Source of the DNA: Bacteroidota bacterium
GTDB taxonomy: Bacteria; Bacteroidota; Bacteroidia; Chitinophagales; Chitinophagaceae
Direction of reading: 5' to 3'
Assembly (NCBI GenBank): GCA_028875875.1
Contig: JAGWUV010000021.1
Coordinates: 1-64,000 of the forward strand
Length of the DNA: 64,000 bases
Of this stretch, positions 8,634-17,873 are shown piece by piece. The number at the start of each line of letters is the position of its first letter. Position 1 is the stretch's first letter. The notes beneath the pieces are model-generated. The model did not search any database. It was not told the DNA's origin and worked only from the letters and a program-made list of their open reading frames with translations. The position numbers and the translations under genes are program-made.

Positions 8634-10052
8634 ATGTCAAATCAGCAGTACAGCTTTTTTCACAGTGTTGAAAAAAGCTTTGATAAGGCAGCAAAATTTA
8701 CCAAGTGGGACAAAGGTTTGCTCGAACAGATCAAGGCTTGTAACAGTATTTACAGTATGCGTTTTCCTGTAAAAATGGATGACGGCCGCATTGAAGTTAT
8801 TGAAGCATACCGCGTACAGCATTCGCAACATAAAACACCTTGTAAAGGTGGTATTCGTTTCAGCGATGAGGTAAACCAAGATGAAGTAATGGCGTTGGCA
8901 AGTTTAATGACTTACAAATGTGCTATTGTAAATGTTCCTTTTGGTGGTGCAAAAGGTGGTATCAGAATTAATCCACGTAACCACAGTTCTTATGAACTTG
9001 AAAAAATTACACGCCGTTATACAGCAGAGTTGGTAAAGAAAAATTTTATTGGCCCGGGCATTGATGTTCCTGCCCCTGATTACGGAACGGGAGAACGTGA
9101 AATGGCATGGATCGTTGACACGTATCAAAGTTTAAAGCCCGGTGAAATTGATGCCGCAGGTTGTGTTACGGGTAAGCCCATTAGCCAGGGTGGCGTAAAT
9201 GGCAGGAGAGAAGCAACAGGGTTGGGTGTTTTCTTTGGTGTACGTGAAGTATGCAGTATGAAGGATGTAATGGGTAAGCTTGGTTTAGAAACGGGTATAA
9301 AAGGCAAAAGAGTTATTGTGCAAGGATTAGGAAATGTTGGTTACCATACAGCAAAATTCTTCCGTGAAAACGGAGCTATATTAGTGGGCCTTGCGGAATA
9401 CGAAGGTGCGTTGTATAACGCAGATGGATTAAATGAAGAAGATGTATTTCAGTATCGCAAAAAAACAGGCAGCATATTGAATTTTCCGGGTGCTACAAGT
9501 ATTGCACATTCTGCAGAAGCTTTGGAAATGGATTGTGATATACTTATTCCGGCTGCTTTGGAAAATGTGGTGAATGGTGATAATGCTCCAAGGATTAAAG
9601 CAAAGATCATTGCCGAAGCTGCGAATGGCCCGTTAACTCCTGAGGCTGATGAAGTGTTTGCTTCAAAAGGTGTTTTGGTAATTCCGGATATGTATCTGAA
9701 TGCAGGTGGCGTTACGGTTTCTTATTTTGAGTGGCTGAAAAACTTATCGCATGTTCGCTATGGAAGAATGGAAAAAAGGTTTACGGAGAACATGAATAGC
9801 CATATTTTAAGTCAGATCGAAGAGCTGAGCGGTAAACAGGTTGGACAAAAAGAAAAGCAGTTCATTATGCATGGTCCGGATGAGATAGACCTGGTGCATA
9901 GCGGATTGGAAGAAACGATGATCAGTGCTACCAGGGAAATTATGGATATATGGAAGAATAATCCTGCAATACCCGATATGCGTACTGCGGCTTATGTTTG
10001 TGCTATTAATAAAGTAGCTACTTCTTACACTGAGTTGGGAATATTCCCATAA
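8634..10052 (+). CDS. Glu/Leu/Phe/Val dehydrogenase (glutamate dehydrogenase)
   Basis: Hexameric-type amino acid dehydrogenase of 472 aa that interconverts glutamate and 2-oxoglutarate plus ammonia with NAD(P). The N-terminal substrate domain has KGGIRF and the catalytic region PFGGAKGGI. The C-terminal Rossmann domain starts at [13 protein letters not shown] (about residues 225-237). The length is slightly above the roughly 420-450 aa usual for the family, with an extended C-terminus. Specificity (NAD or NADP, glutamate or branched chain) cannot be fixed from sequence reading alone, but the overall similarity favours glutamate. It is monocistronic and followed by a strong terminator. Confidence 0.9.
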   Translation: MSNQQYSFFHSVEKSFDKAAKFTKWDKGLLEQIKACNSIYSMRFPVKMDDGRIEVIEAYRVQHSQHKTPCKGGIRFSDEVNQDEVMALASLMTYKCAIVNVPFGGAKGGIRINPRNHSSYELEKITRRYTAELVKKNFIGPGIDVPAPDYGTGEREMAWIVDTYQSLKPGEIDAAGCVTGKPISQGGVNGRREATGLGVFFGVREVCSMKDVMGKLGLETGIKGKRVIVQGLGNVGYHTAKFFRENGAILVGLAEYEGALYNADGLNEEDVFQYRKKTGSILNFPGATSIAHSAEALEMDCDILIPAALENVVNGDNAPRIKAKIIAEAANGPLTPEADEVFASKGVLVIPDMYLNAGGVTVSYFEWLKNLSHVRYGRMEKRFTENMNSHILSQIEELSGKQVGQKEKQFIMHGPDEIDLVHSGLEETMISATREIMDIWKNNPAIPDMRTAAYVCAINKVATSYTELGIFP

Positions 10053-10071
10053 AATAACTTATTCTTATCTG

Positions 10072-10100
10072 AAGCCGGCCTTAGTGCCGGCTTTTATTTT
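10072..10100. terminator. terminator after glutamate dehydrogenase
   Basis: AAGCCGGC, loop CTTAGT, GCCGGCTT, then TTTATTTT. A compact GC-rich hairpin with a T tract between two convergent genes. Confidence 0.85.
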
Positions 10101-10104
10101 AATG

Positions 10105-12963
10105 CTATGGTAGCGGATGTGGGTTTACATCGGGGATGCTTACTTTAATAATTGTACCTTTTCCAGGCGATGAGTTGATTTCAATAGAGCCATTGAGTGC
10201 ATATACACGTTCCCGCATGCCTACAAGGCCGTGGTGCTTGGTGGTATCAATTTCCGATATATCAAAACCGCAACCATTATCGGAAATCAATAGATCCACT
10301 ATATCGCCATTGAGCAACACGTTAATAGTAACCAACGAAGCTTTTGAATAGCGTATAACATTGGTAAGACTTTCCTGGAAAACCCTATATACGCAAAGGT
10401 TTACCGATTTATTAAAATTGATATTGTAAGGTTGGATGTTAAGAGAAAGATCTATTCCAGATGATTTAATGAAAGTTTTGGCATGCCATTGGAGTGTTGC
10501 AGGCAAGCCAATATCATCTAGCATATTGGGCCTGAGATTACTTACGATCTTCCTGCCGAGGTCAATTGTATCTTGTGTAAGTTGAAAAATAGTATTTACC
10601 GATTCTGATAAATGAGGATATTGATCTCCGCAATTTTTTTTCAGGCTAAAAGTGGCCATTTTAATAAGCGTAAGGTTCTGGCCTAATTCATCATGGATAT
10701 CCCTGGCAACTTCATTTCGTTCTTCTTCACGAACATTTTGAATACGGTTGTATAAATCTAAAAGTTCAGCACTTGTTTTCTTAAGTTCTTTTTCAACACT
10801 TTTCTGCGAGCTGATATCAATGGAAGTAATAGAAATATATTCGGGTTGGTTCTCTGCATTTTTATGGATAAGTACCATCTGCAGTGCAGGGATTATTTTT
10901 CCTGATCTTGATTTATACTCAATTTCTCCAAACCATCGTCCTTCCTCAATTAATCGCTGTTCTTCTTTTGCTATTTCTTTCAGGGAGTTCTCGCAAAGAA
11001 ATTCATATGTGTAAAGCTTCGTTATATCTTCATCTCTACCAATACCTAATTTGTTCCTGGCAGCAGCATTAGCGTATGTTAAACGCCAGTTGATATCTGT
11101 AATAACAACAATAGCATTTGTGTTTTCAACAATGCTACTCAGTCTTTTTACTTCCTGTTCTTTTTGTTCTAATTCAGAAATATCAATAGATGTGCTCGAT
11201 ATAAATTCAGGTTGTCCCTGTGCATCCTTGTGCAGGTAAATAACCTGCATTATGGGTATGGGTAAGCCGTTTCTGTTGTATAAAAGATTTTTTCCCTGCC
11301 ATTTGCCATGCAGCATCACTTCAGAAATGATTTCAGCATCGAACTTGCCGTCAGGAGAAAAGAAAATAGCAGCATCTAAATTTCTTACATCTTCATTTAA
11401 AGGAACAAGTAATTTTTCTTTTGCCGCCTCATTTAGGTAAATGATTTTATGATGAACATCCATAATGCCTACCATTGCAGCAGAGTTTTCTATTATTGCT
11501 GATAGCCTTTTGTTTAACTCGCCTTGTTGATCTACCACCTCTTCAAGTTGTTGACTGTATTGTTTTAGTTGTTCTTCCAGTTCCTTGATTTTTGTAATGT
11601 CTTTGGTAAAAACAATGTAATCAGTAATAACAGATTCAGTATTTACCACGGCATCTACCGTAAACATTAAATGCCTGATATTCCCGTCTTTATCATACAC
11701 CCGTATTTCGCCAGACCATTCCCCCTTGTCTTCTATCTTATGCCTGGCTGCAATTGCTTCTTCAGGAACTACCCAGTGTCTGCTTAATAGCTCCCTGATA
11801 TTTTTTTGTTTTACATCTGCATACTTGTATCCAAAAAAAGTTTCAGCAGCTTTGTTCCATAATGTTACTTCCAGGTTGCTGTTGAATGCGTAGATGCAAT
11901 CCTGGATTGTGTTCAGTAAGGTAGATTGATAACTCTTTAATTCAATTTCATTTTTAAGTGTTGCAAAGTCAATATTTACAGAATAATAACCAATGGGTTC
12001 CTGATTCTCGTTCTTCAATACAGAAATGGTTGTAAGAATGGTAAGTGGAGTGTTGTTGGCATGAGTGTTTTTTACCTCGCCTGTCCAAAACCCTCTTCTG
12101 TCAACTTCTTCAAACATTAAATTACCTTCTTCTTCGGTATTTTTTGATCCAACAGCTACTGCAACATGTTTTCCTATCACTTCATGTTCTTGTTTGCCAT
12201 ATAATTTAGCTGCCGCTTTGTTCCAGTAAATGATATTATGGTTTTTATCGGTAATAAGTGTGGCATCGGCAACATTAGCAACTACATCGGAAAGCAATTT
12301 GAATTTTTTGTTTAAGAAAATGGTTTGATTGATATGTATGATCAAAGTGTAACCTGCAAAAAGAAAAAGTGGGGTAACAATAAAGCATAGTATTAAAAAT
12401 AATTTCCAAAAAGTATGAGCATAGGTCTGCCGATCATCCTGGTAATGATGCAAAAGGGTTACTGCATTTGCATTGATGTTTTGTAATAATAAGGTAAGGT
12501 TAGACCGAAGTTGTATCGATGAGTCTTTATGAAAAAGGTGAAAGGCTTCTTGTTGTTTTTTTGCTGCTGATAGCTGTATGATGTTTTCAGAAAGTTGAAT
12601 TCTTTCATTAATAATGGAAGCAACCTTCACAACATCATCCGTAAAATGTTTTGTGATTAAAGAGCTTTTCTGAAGTGTTTTAAGGTATGTATTGATGGAG
12701 TCGATATTTTTTTTGTATTCAGCACCGCCTTCATTTGTAAATTTTTCGGCGCTGATTATGCGTATATCCGTGGAGTTAATTGTGAAGAGTAAACGCTGTA
12801 TGTTTTGGGTGGCAATGATAATATTCAGCCCAGTATTTTCCTTTTCAGTTAAGTCTATGGAATGTTTCCTGTTCTGTCGGAATAAAACACCTGCCCAAAT
12901 TAATGTAATTGCAAAAAGTCCCAGGGAAAAATAGATAGGTAAACTGATCTTTCGGCTTTTCAT
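10105..12963 (-). CDS. membrane multi-PAS sensor histidine kinase
   Basis: Sensor kinase of 952 aa. TM1 is at about residues 8-27, an extracytoplasmic helical domain of about 155 residues (CHASE3-like in layout) follows, and TM2 is at 183-208. Then come four PAS domains (about 215-340, 345-465, 480-595, 600-720), a HisKA_3 region with DIHDELGQN (His757) and HATPase_c (DNGCGFD, GLVGMRERV). It is the same kinase class as the gene at 221. It should phosphorylate a NarL-family regulator, but none is encoded nearby. PAS 3 and PAS 4 are closely alike in their second halves (HKDAQGQPEFIS and HKNAENQPEYIS), which points to domain duplication. Confidence 0.93.
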   Translation of the reverse strand: MKSRKISLPIYFSLGLFAITLIWAGVLFRQNRKHSIDLTEKENTGLNIIIATQNIQRLLFTINSTDIRIISAEKFTNEGGAEYKKNIDSINTYLKTLQKSSLITKHFTDDVVKVASIINERIQLSENIIQLSAAKKQQEAFHLFHKDSSIQLRSNLTLLLQNINANAVTLLHHYQDDRQTYAHTFWKLFLILCFIVTPLFLFAGYTLIIHINQTIFLNKKFKLLSDVVANVADATLITDKNHNIIYWNKAAAKLYGKQEHEVIGKHVAVAVGSKNTEEEGNLMFEEVDRRGFWTGEVKNTHANNTPLTILTTISVLKNENQEPIGYYSVNIDFATLKNEIELKSYQSTLLNTIQDCIYAFNSNLEVTLWNKAAETFFGYKYADVKQKNIRELLSRHWVVPEEAIAARHKIEDKGEWSGEIRVYDKDGNIRHLMFTVDAVVNTESVITDYIVFTKDITKIKELEEQLKQYSQQLEEVVDQQGELNKRLSAIIENSAAMVGIMDVHHKIIYLNEAAKEKLLVPLNEDVRNLDAAIFFSPDGKFDAEIISEVMLHGKWQGKNLLYNRNGLPIPIMQVIYLHKDAQGQPEFISSTSIDISELEQKEQEVKRLSSIVENTNAIVVITDINWRLTYANAAARNKLGIGRDEDITKLYTYEFLCENSLKEIAKEEQRLIEEGRWFGEIEYKSRSGKIIPALQMVLIHKNAENQPEYISITSIDISSQKSVEKELKKTSAELLDLYNRIQNVREEERNEVARDIHDELGQNLTLIKMATFSLKKNCGDQYPHLSESVNTIFQLTQDTIDLGRKIVSNLRPNMLDDIGLPATLQWHAKTFIKSSGIDLSLNIQPYNINFNKSVNLCVYRVFQESLTNVIRYSKASLVTINVLLNGDIVDLLISDNGCGFDISEIDTTKHHGLVGMRERVYALNGSIEINSSPGKGTIIKVSIPDVNPHPLP

Positions 12964-13106
12964 AAAATGATTGGGAAGTTTTCAGCGCTTAAATTAATAA
13001 ATTTTGATGGGTTGAGATTTGATTTTTTTGCTAAGGTCAATGCCTGGCACTTATTAATCTGTGGTATTTGTATTTTAAGAAAGTCTGGTTAATGGATTTT
13101 TAAATA

Positions 13107-13532
13107 TCAATAGTCTGGTAATGTGGTTAATGCTACCTTATTTTTTGTGGCGAGCCCATAACTGGTGTTGCCGTTGGTAATAATAAGATATTCTGTGTTG
13201 AGTGATTGATTGTAGCTAAGCACCTGGTCTATTACAGCATTGTTAATTGCTACGTTCATTTCTTTGCATTCCACAATCATCCAGGGTTGTTCTTTTTTGT
13301 AAACGATAATGTCGCAGCGTCGTTTTAATTCATGCAGGTTTATTTCTTTTTCTACTGCTATTAATGATGCCGGATATTTTTTTACGGTAACAAGGTAATT
13401 AAGAAAATTCTGCCTTACCCATTCTTCAGGTGTTAACCGGATCCACAATTTCCGGAATGAGTCAAATATATATTCCTTCCCATTTTCCTCTTTCATTTTG
13501 AATGAAGGAGGAGGATATTCAATATTGATCAT
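13107..13532 (-). CDS. HsdR N-terminal-like (PD-(D/E)XK fold) protein
   Basis: Protein of 141 aa resembling the type I restriction enzyme R-subunit N-terminal domain family (HSDR_N-like). The core RCDIIVYKKEQPWMIVECK has the D..(E/x)xK spacing of a PD-(D/E)XK nuclease fold. It stands alone, with no methylase, specificity or helicase subunit, so it is not a restriction system by itself. Such solitary forms are common in Bacteroidota and have no firm function. The start is ATG 13532 (MINIEYPPPSF). A TTG 12 codons upstream is less likely. It is divergent from AMP nucleosidase. Confidence 0.7.
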   Translation of the reverse strand: MINIEYPPPSFKMKEENGKEYIFDSFRKLWIRLTPEEWVRQNFLNYLVTVKKYPASLIAVEKEINLHELKRRCDIIVYKKEQPWMIVECKEMNVAINNAVIDQVLSYNQSLNTEYLIITNGNTSYGLATKNKVALTTLPDY

Positions 13533-13615
13533 GCTTATTTTATCAGGCTTTATTAGTATTTTAGCCAATTAACATATATCGAAGATAACACTGAATGAAG
13601 ATCAAATTGTAACGT

Positions 13616-14386
13616 ATGAAAACAAAAGAAGAAATTGTAAATAACTGGCTGCCCCGTTATACGGGAGAAAAACTGGAGAACTTTGGGAAATATATTTTGC
13701 TTACGAACTTCAGTAATTATGTAGACATGTTTGCCAAATGGAATAAAGTTGAAGTAGTGGGGAAGGATAAGCCTTTTCAATGTGCTACGGCAGAAGGAAT
13801 AACCATCATCAATTTTGGCATGGGAAGTCCGGGGGCGGCAACTATTATGGATCTGTTATCTGCTATAGAACCTAAGGCGGTACTTTTTTTAGGAAAATGC
13901 GGAGGCTTAAAAAAGCGAAATAAAATAGGTGATTTGATTCTACCCATTGCGGCAATTAGAGGAGAAGGTACATCGAATGATTATTTTCCGCCGGAAGTGC
14001 CTGCATTACCTGCATTCGCTTTGCAAAAAGCCATATCTACCACCATCCGGGATTATAAAACAGATTACTGGACGGGAACCGTTTATACCACTAACCGCCG
14101 TGTATGGGAGCATGATGAAGATTTCAAAAAACAATTGCAACGTGTAAGGGCCTATGCCATTGATATGGAAACTGCTACCATTTTTATGGTTGGTTTCTAT
14201 AATCATATTCCTACAGGGGCTTTATTATTGGTAAGTGATCAACCCATGATTCCGGAAGGAGTAAAAACTGAGGCGAGTGATAAGAAAGTTACAAACCAAT
14301 ATGTAGATAGGCATTTGAAAATTGGTATTGATTCGTTAAAACAACTGATCAACAATGGGGCTACCGTAAGGCATTTGCGATTTTAA
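13616..14386 (+). CDS. amn: AMP nucleosidase, short form
   Basis: Hydrolyses AMP to adenine and ribose 5-phosphate. The 256-aa protein belongs to the nucleoside phosphorylase fold: INFGMGSPGAATI is a phosphate/ribose-binding glycine region, GKCGGLKKRNKIGD follows, and DMETATIFMVG carries the purine-site methionine/glutamate pair. It lacks the extra N-terminal domain of the 480-aa Escherichia coli enzyme, as is usual in Bacteroidota. A hairpin terminator follows. Confidence 0.88.
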   Translation: MKTKEEIVNNWLPRYTGEKLENFGKYILLTNFSNYVDMFAKWNKVEVVGKDKPFQCATAEGITIINFGMGSPGAATIMDLLSAIEPKAVLFLGKCGGLKKRNKIGDLILPIAAIRGEGTSNDYFPPEVPALPAFALQKAISTTIRDYKTDYWTGTVYTTNRRVWEHDEDFKKQLQRVRAYAIDMETATIFMVGFYNHIPTGALLLVSDQPMIPEGVKTEASDKKVTNQYVDRHLKIGIDSLKQLINNGATVRHLRF

Positions 14387-14410
14387 TAGTATCAACTATA
14401 ATTTTATTTA

Positions 14411-14443
14411 GTGCTTGTGCAGGTGATGCACAAGCCTTTTTTG
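14411..14443 (+). terminator. terminator after AMP nucleosidase
   Basis: GCTTGTGC, loop AGGTGAT, GCACAAGC, then CTTTTTTG. Stem of eight pairs followed by six T. Confidence 0.85.
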
Positions 14444-14476
14444 CATAAAAACTTAAGAAGAAGGATGCTATTGGCG

Positions 14477-15142
14477 CTAATCTTTCCATAAAAAAGGGAA
14501 GAGGATGATAGCCAAGGCTACCACCATGATATCAAGTCCTATCATTAGCCCTATCATTTGCCATAGTCCACCCTGTACTACCTGTGCAAATGCAATGGAA
14601 GAAATTTTTATCAGAAGTAAAAGCTGTGGAATGATCAAAGGGAATCCCATAATGGCCATTAAAGCGGCTTGCTGTTGTGCTTTGGCAGCAATGGCAGCAA
14701 GAAAGGTGAATACAAGGCTAAGACTAGCCCCTCCTAAAAGGGCGATGCCAATAAATGAAAGTATGTTTTCGAGTGGATTGCCCAGTAATAAAGTAAAAAC
14801 AGCGAGGCTTAATAAACTCATCAGCAACATTAAAATAAGGTTGAAGGTGAGCTTGGCTATAACAAAATCTCTTGCTCCCGCAATGGAATAAAAGTATAGC
14901 ATACGACCCTTGCTCTCAGCTAAAAAACTTTTGGCCACTGCATTCACACAAACAAAAAGCTGGATGACCCAAAATAGGGCATTCCATACTTTTTCTTCAG
15001 GCTGGCCCATGGACAAATAAACTACAAAAATGGTGGAAGCTACATATAGTAGGATGCCGTAAAACGTATACTGCTGGCGGGTTTCAAGCAGTATATCTTT
15101 CTTTATCAGTGATAGGATATGTTGAGTTGATTTATTATTCAT
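14477..15142 (-). CDS. ccmB: haem exporter CcmB-like membrane protein
   Basis: Polytopic membrane protein of 221 aa with six hydrophobic segments, CcmB family, the permease of the CcmAB ABC transporter that energises release of haem-loaded CcmE. Family features include the N-terminal amphipathic LIKKDILLETR, the FLAESKGRMLYFY loop and the last helices rich in Leu, Met and Ile. The start is ATG 15142 (MNNKSTQHI). Upstream extension adds unrelated residues overlapping the tdk end. No ccmA ATPase is adjacent. ccmC and ccmD are 6 kb away, so the system is split. Confidence 0.82.
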   Translation of the reverse strand: MNNKSTQHILSLIKKDILLETRQQYTFYGILLYVASTIFVVYLSMGQPEEKVWNALFWVIQLFVCVNAVAKSFLAESKGRMLYFYSIAGARDFVIAKLTFNLILMLLMSLLSLAVFTLLLGNPLENILSFIGIALLGGASLSLVFTFLAAIAAKAQQQAALMAIMGFPLIIPQLLLLIKISSIAFAQVVQGGLWQMIGLMIGLDIMVVALAIILFPFLWKD

Positions 15143-15198
15143 TCGGTTGCAAAAGTAACTTTGATTATACAGCGGCCTCCTGATTTTCCTCATTGCCA

Positions 15199-15786
15199 TT
15201 AAATTTCTCTTGGAGCATCGGGGCCTTTTTGGCAGCAGCTCCTGCACCGGGGTTCATAAATATCTTTCTCACCTAACAATACTTGCCCATCCTGCGCCGT
15301 TTTACGGTAGGATATATTGGCTATATTACCGCATATCACGCATATGGCATGCAGTTTGGTAATATAATCGGCAATGGAAAGAAGGTTAGGCATTTGCCCG
15401 AAAGGTTTTCCCTGGTAATCCATATCAAGGCCGGCAACAATCACACGAATGCCTTGTAGGGCGAGCTTTTCGCAAACATCGGTGATCTGGTCGTCAAAAA
15501 ACTGGGCTTCATCAATGCCTATCACATCAACCTCCTGAGCCATTAATAAAATGGTTTGGGAATTTTCGATAGGAGTTGACTGTATAGAATTGGCATCATG
15601 ACTAACCACATTATTTTCATCATATCTGATATCTATGGCTGGTTTAAATATTTCAACTTTAAGGTTAGCGATCTTGGCTCTTTTCAGCCGGCGGATCAAT
15701 TCTTCCGTTTTGCCGCTGAACATGCTGCCGCAAATAACCTCAATCCATCCTTTCTTTTCTCCCCGAATGTGTGGCTCAATAAACAT
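15199..15786 (-). CDS. tdk: thymidine kinase
   Basis: Type II thymidine kinase of 195 aa, phosphorylating thymidine (salvage). It has the P-loop [14 protein letters not shown] (about residues 20-33), the DEAQFF Walker B with catalytic glutamate, the lasso loop, and a zinc site with CVICG and CRSC cysteine pairs. Length and motifs are complete. ccmB starts 56 bases downstream and may be cotranscribed, without an obvious functional link. Confidence 0.97.
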   Translation of the reverse strand: MFIEPHIRGEKKGWIEVICGSMFSGKTEELIRRLKRAKIANLKVEIFKPAIDIRYDENNVVSHDANSIQSTPIENSQTILLMAQEVDVIGIDEAQFFDDQITDVCEKLALQGIRVIVAGLDMDYQGKPFGQMPNLLSIADYITKLHAICVICGNIANISYRKTAQDGQVLLGEKDIYEPRCRSCCQKGPDAPREI

Positions 15787-15864
15787 GCAACTGATCTTAT
15801 GTTTGTTTATAAAACTTAGTAACTTTAAAACTTTATCTATTAACCTCCAAATGTATCAATTCCT

Positions 15865-16524
15865 ATGGAAAGACTTCAATCATTAATCGACAAGTTGAAT
15901 GAGCAATGTAGACGACAGGAAACGGAAAAGATGTTGTTTACTGCCCAGTTGCTTTTATGCGAATTACAACAGATGGCAGCATTGCCTTGTACTGAGTCCA
16001 CGCAAAGAAAAGTGGCAGTTGTTTTACCTACGGCTATACAGGTAAAATCTTCTGAAGAAACCATTGTTCCCGTTGAACACGTAGTTAAAGAAAGAAAACA
16101 GGAGTATGCTAAAGCTGAATCTCCGGCAGAATGGGCATTTGACCCAATGTTGGTGGTGCCTACGCTTGTTCAGCAAAACAAAAGGGAAGTGTTTGAACTG
16201 AATGATGTTATGCTTCATGAAGAAGAAACCCTTAATCACAAATTGAAAGAAGAAAAAACGGAAATATCCGCCGTTTTGCAGGGAATGCCCATTCACGACC
16301 TGAAAAAAGCAATTGGTATTAATGATCGTTACACGTTTATTAATGAATTGTTCCGGGGAGATGAAGTGATGTATGAAAGAAGTATCAAAACCATTAACTC
16401 TTTTAGCATTTACCCTGAAGCGGAATACTGGATACAACGAGAACTAAAAGTGAAATTGGGTTGGGATGAACAAAGCGAAACTGTGAAAATCTTTGATCAG
16501 TTGGTTAAAAGACGCTTTTCCTGA
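15865..16524 (+). CDS. conserved Bacteroidota protein of unknown function
   Basis: Protein of 219 aa with no recognised domain. The N-terminal 40 residues look like an amphipathic helix with heptad spacing. The middle (about 55-130) is low-complexity and charged. The C-terminal 80 residues are compact and look like the conserved core (ITDLKKAIG-type phrase DLKKAIGINDRYTFINELF, then YPEAEYWI and LKVKLGW). No signal peptide or membrane segment is seen. Its 3' end overlaps the convergent waaA by 28 bases. It may act in the cytoplasm. Function unknown. Confidence 0.75.
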   Translation: MERLQSLIDKLNEQCRRQETEKMLFTAQLLLCELQQMAALPCTESTQRKVAVVLPTAIQVKSSEETIVPVEHVVKERKQEYAKAESPAEWAFDPMLVVPTLVQQNKREVFELNDVMLHEEETLNHKLKEEKTEISAVLQGMPIHDLKKAIGINDRYTFINELFRGDEVMYERSIKTINSFSIYPEAEYWIQRELKVKLGWDEQSETVKIFDQLVKRRFS

Positions 16525-17762
16525 ATATAAGAGCATATTTTTTGTGTTGCCCCTGCCTTTGATTCTACATACCTACCTGCCGCATCAGCCGCTATTCTAT
16601 ATTTTTTTTCATCAGCTATCAGTTCAGTAATCAATTCCTCCAGCTCCAGTGCATTTTCAATGCTAAATCCACCTCCGGAGCCTATCACTTCCGCCGCTTC
16701 TATGTACTTGTCGTATTCCGGTCCAAAGATTACAGGTTTATAATAAACAGCTGCTTCTAAAACATTGTGTACTCCATCTTCTCCAAAAGCACCACCCACA
16801 TAAGTAATGGTTGCATATTTATAGAGCCTGCTCAACATACCGATATTATCAATGATCAAAACGTTAGCGTTAGCTGTGTGTGGTTTTTCTGGGGATTGCT
16901 TTAAATGAGAGAACAGTAGGTTATGCTTGTATAATGTTTGGCATTCCTTTATTCTTTCTTCACTAATATCATGTGGCGCAATAATGAATTTTATCTCAGG
17001 ATGCGTATTGGCAAAATGATCCAGCTCTTCATCATCTTCGGTCCAGGTGCTACCGGCCACAATTACCTGCGATGCGCTGCCGATAAATGTTTCGATCAAT
17101 CTGATAGGCTCAAATTGTTCGGCTATTTCAATAACCCTGTCAAATCTTGTATCTCCTGCTATTGTTACATTTCTTGTGTAGCCAATGCTTGCTAATAAAG
17201 CTGCTGCATTATCAGTTTGTACAAAAAAATGAGAAACACATTGCAGCATTTGCTGGTGAAATCGGCCATACCATTTAAAAAAAGGCTGATCTTTTCTGAA
17301 TATGGCAGAGATGAGAAGTAGCGGTATTTCTCTTTTTTTCAGTGCTGAGAGGTAATAATGCCAGAACTCATATTTTACAAATAATACCAATGCAGGATTG
17401 GTGATTTGAATAAATCGGCGGGCATTGGAAGGAGAGTCCATTGGCAAATAGAAAATCCAGTCTGCTCCTTTATAATCTTTTCGTATTTCATATCCCGAAG
17501 GGGAAAAGAAAGTAAGGAGGATCTTGTGCTTGGAATATTGTTGTTTAATTTGCTCCAGGACCGGTCTTCCCTGTTCGAACTCACCCAAAGAAGAACAATG
17601 CATCCAAATTACAGGAGCAGTGTTGTTCGTAAAAGCCTCTTGTAAACGGTCGAAAATATTCTTTCTACCTTCCAGCCATAGTGCCGCTTTCCTGTTGCCT
17701 CCGCTGATTAGCCAGGCGATTTTAGGATAAAGAGAGATGAAAATGTAGTAAAGTACCCTCAC
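16497..17762 (-). CDS. waaA: 3-deoxy-D-manno-octulosonic acid transferase
   Basis: Kdo transferase (GT30), which adds Kdo from CMP-Kdo to lipid A precursor at the inner membrane. The 421-aa protein has an N-terminal hydrophobic anchor (YYIFISLYPKIAWLI), the WMHCSSLGEFEQGRP segment with the catalytic acidic residue, the GDTRFDR linker and a GT-B C-terminal domain with VGGAFGEDGVHNVLEAA. The start is GTG 17762, since no ATG precedes the anchor. It is divergent from the sugar-nucleotide genes, consistent with a cell-envelope neighbourhood. Confidence 0.95.
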   Translation of the reverse strand: MRVLYYIFISLYPKIAWLISGGNRKAALWLEGRKNIFDRLQEAFTNNTAPVIWMHCSSLGEFEQGRPVLEQIKQQYSKHKILLTFFSPSGYEIRKDYKGADWIFYLPMDSPSNARRFIQITNPALVLFVKYEFWHYYLSALKKREIPLLLISAIFRKDQPFFKWYGRFHQQMLQCVSHFFVQTDNAAALLASIGYTRNVTIAGDTRFDRVIEIAEQFEPIRLIETFIGSASQVIVAGSTWTEDDEELDHFANTHPEIKFIIAPHDISEERIKECQTLYKHNLLFSHLKQSPEKPHTANANVLIIDNIGMLSRLYKYATITYVGGAFGEDGVHNVLEAAVYYKPVIFGPEYDKYIEAAEVIGSGGGFSIENALELEELITELIADEKKYRIAADAAGRYVESKAGATQKICSYIQEKRLLTN

Positions 17763-17847
17763 GGCTTAAGATTTCATTACAAATAAACAGATAATCGTGC
17801 AGAATTAACAGAACGTGAAGCTTTTAAATAGATTAGTCATTTTCATG

Positions 17848-17855
17848 TAGATTTG
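17848..17855 (+). promoter_or_regulatory. putative -7 element for sugar-nucleotide genes
   Basis: TAGATTTG, matching the Bacteroidota TAnnTTTG -7 consensus. The start of transcription would be near 17862, 12 bases before the ATG. The -33 region shows only a run of T (17822-17825), so support is partial. Confidence 0.35.
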
Positions 17856-17873
17856 CCACCATTCAAAAAGAGT

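Noticed and set aside
13107-13532. Type I restriction-modification system
   Set aside because: Only the small N-terminal nuclease-fold region exists, with no modification or specificity gene nearby.
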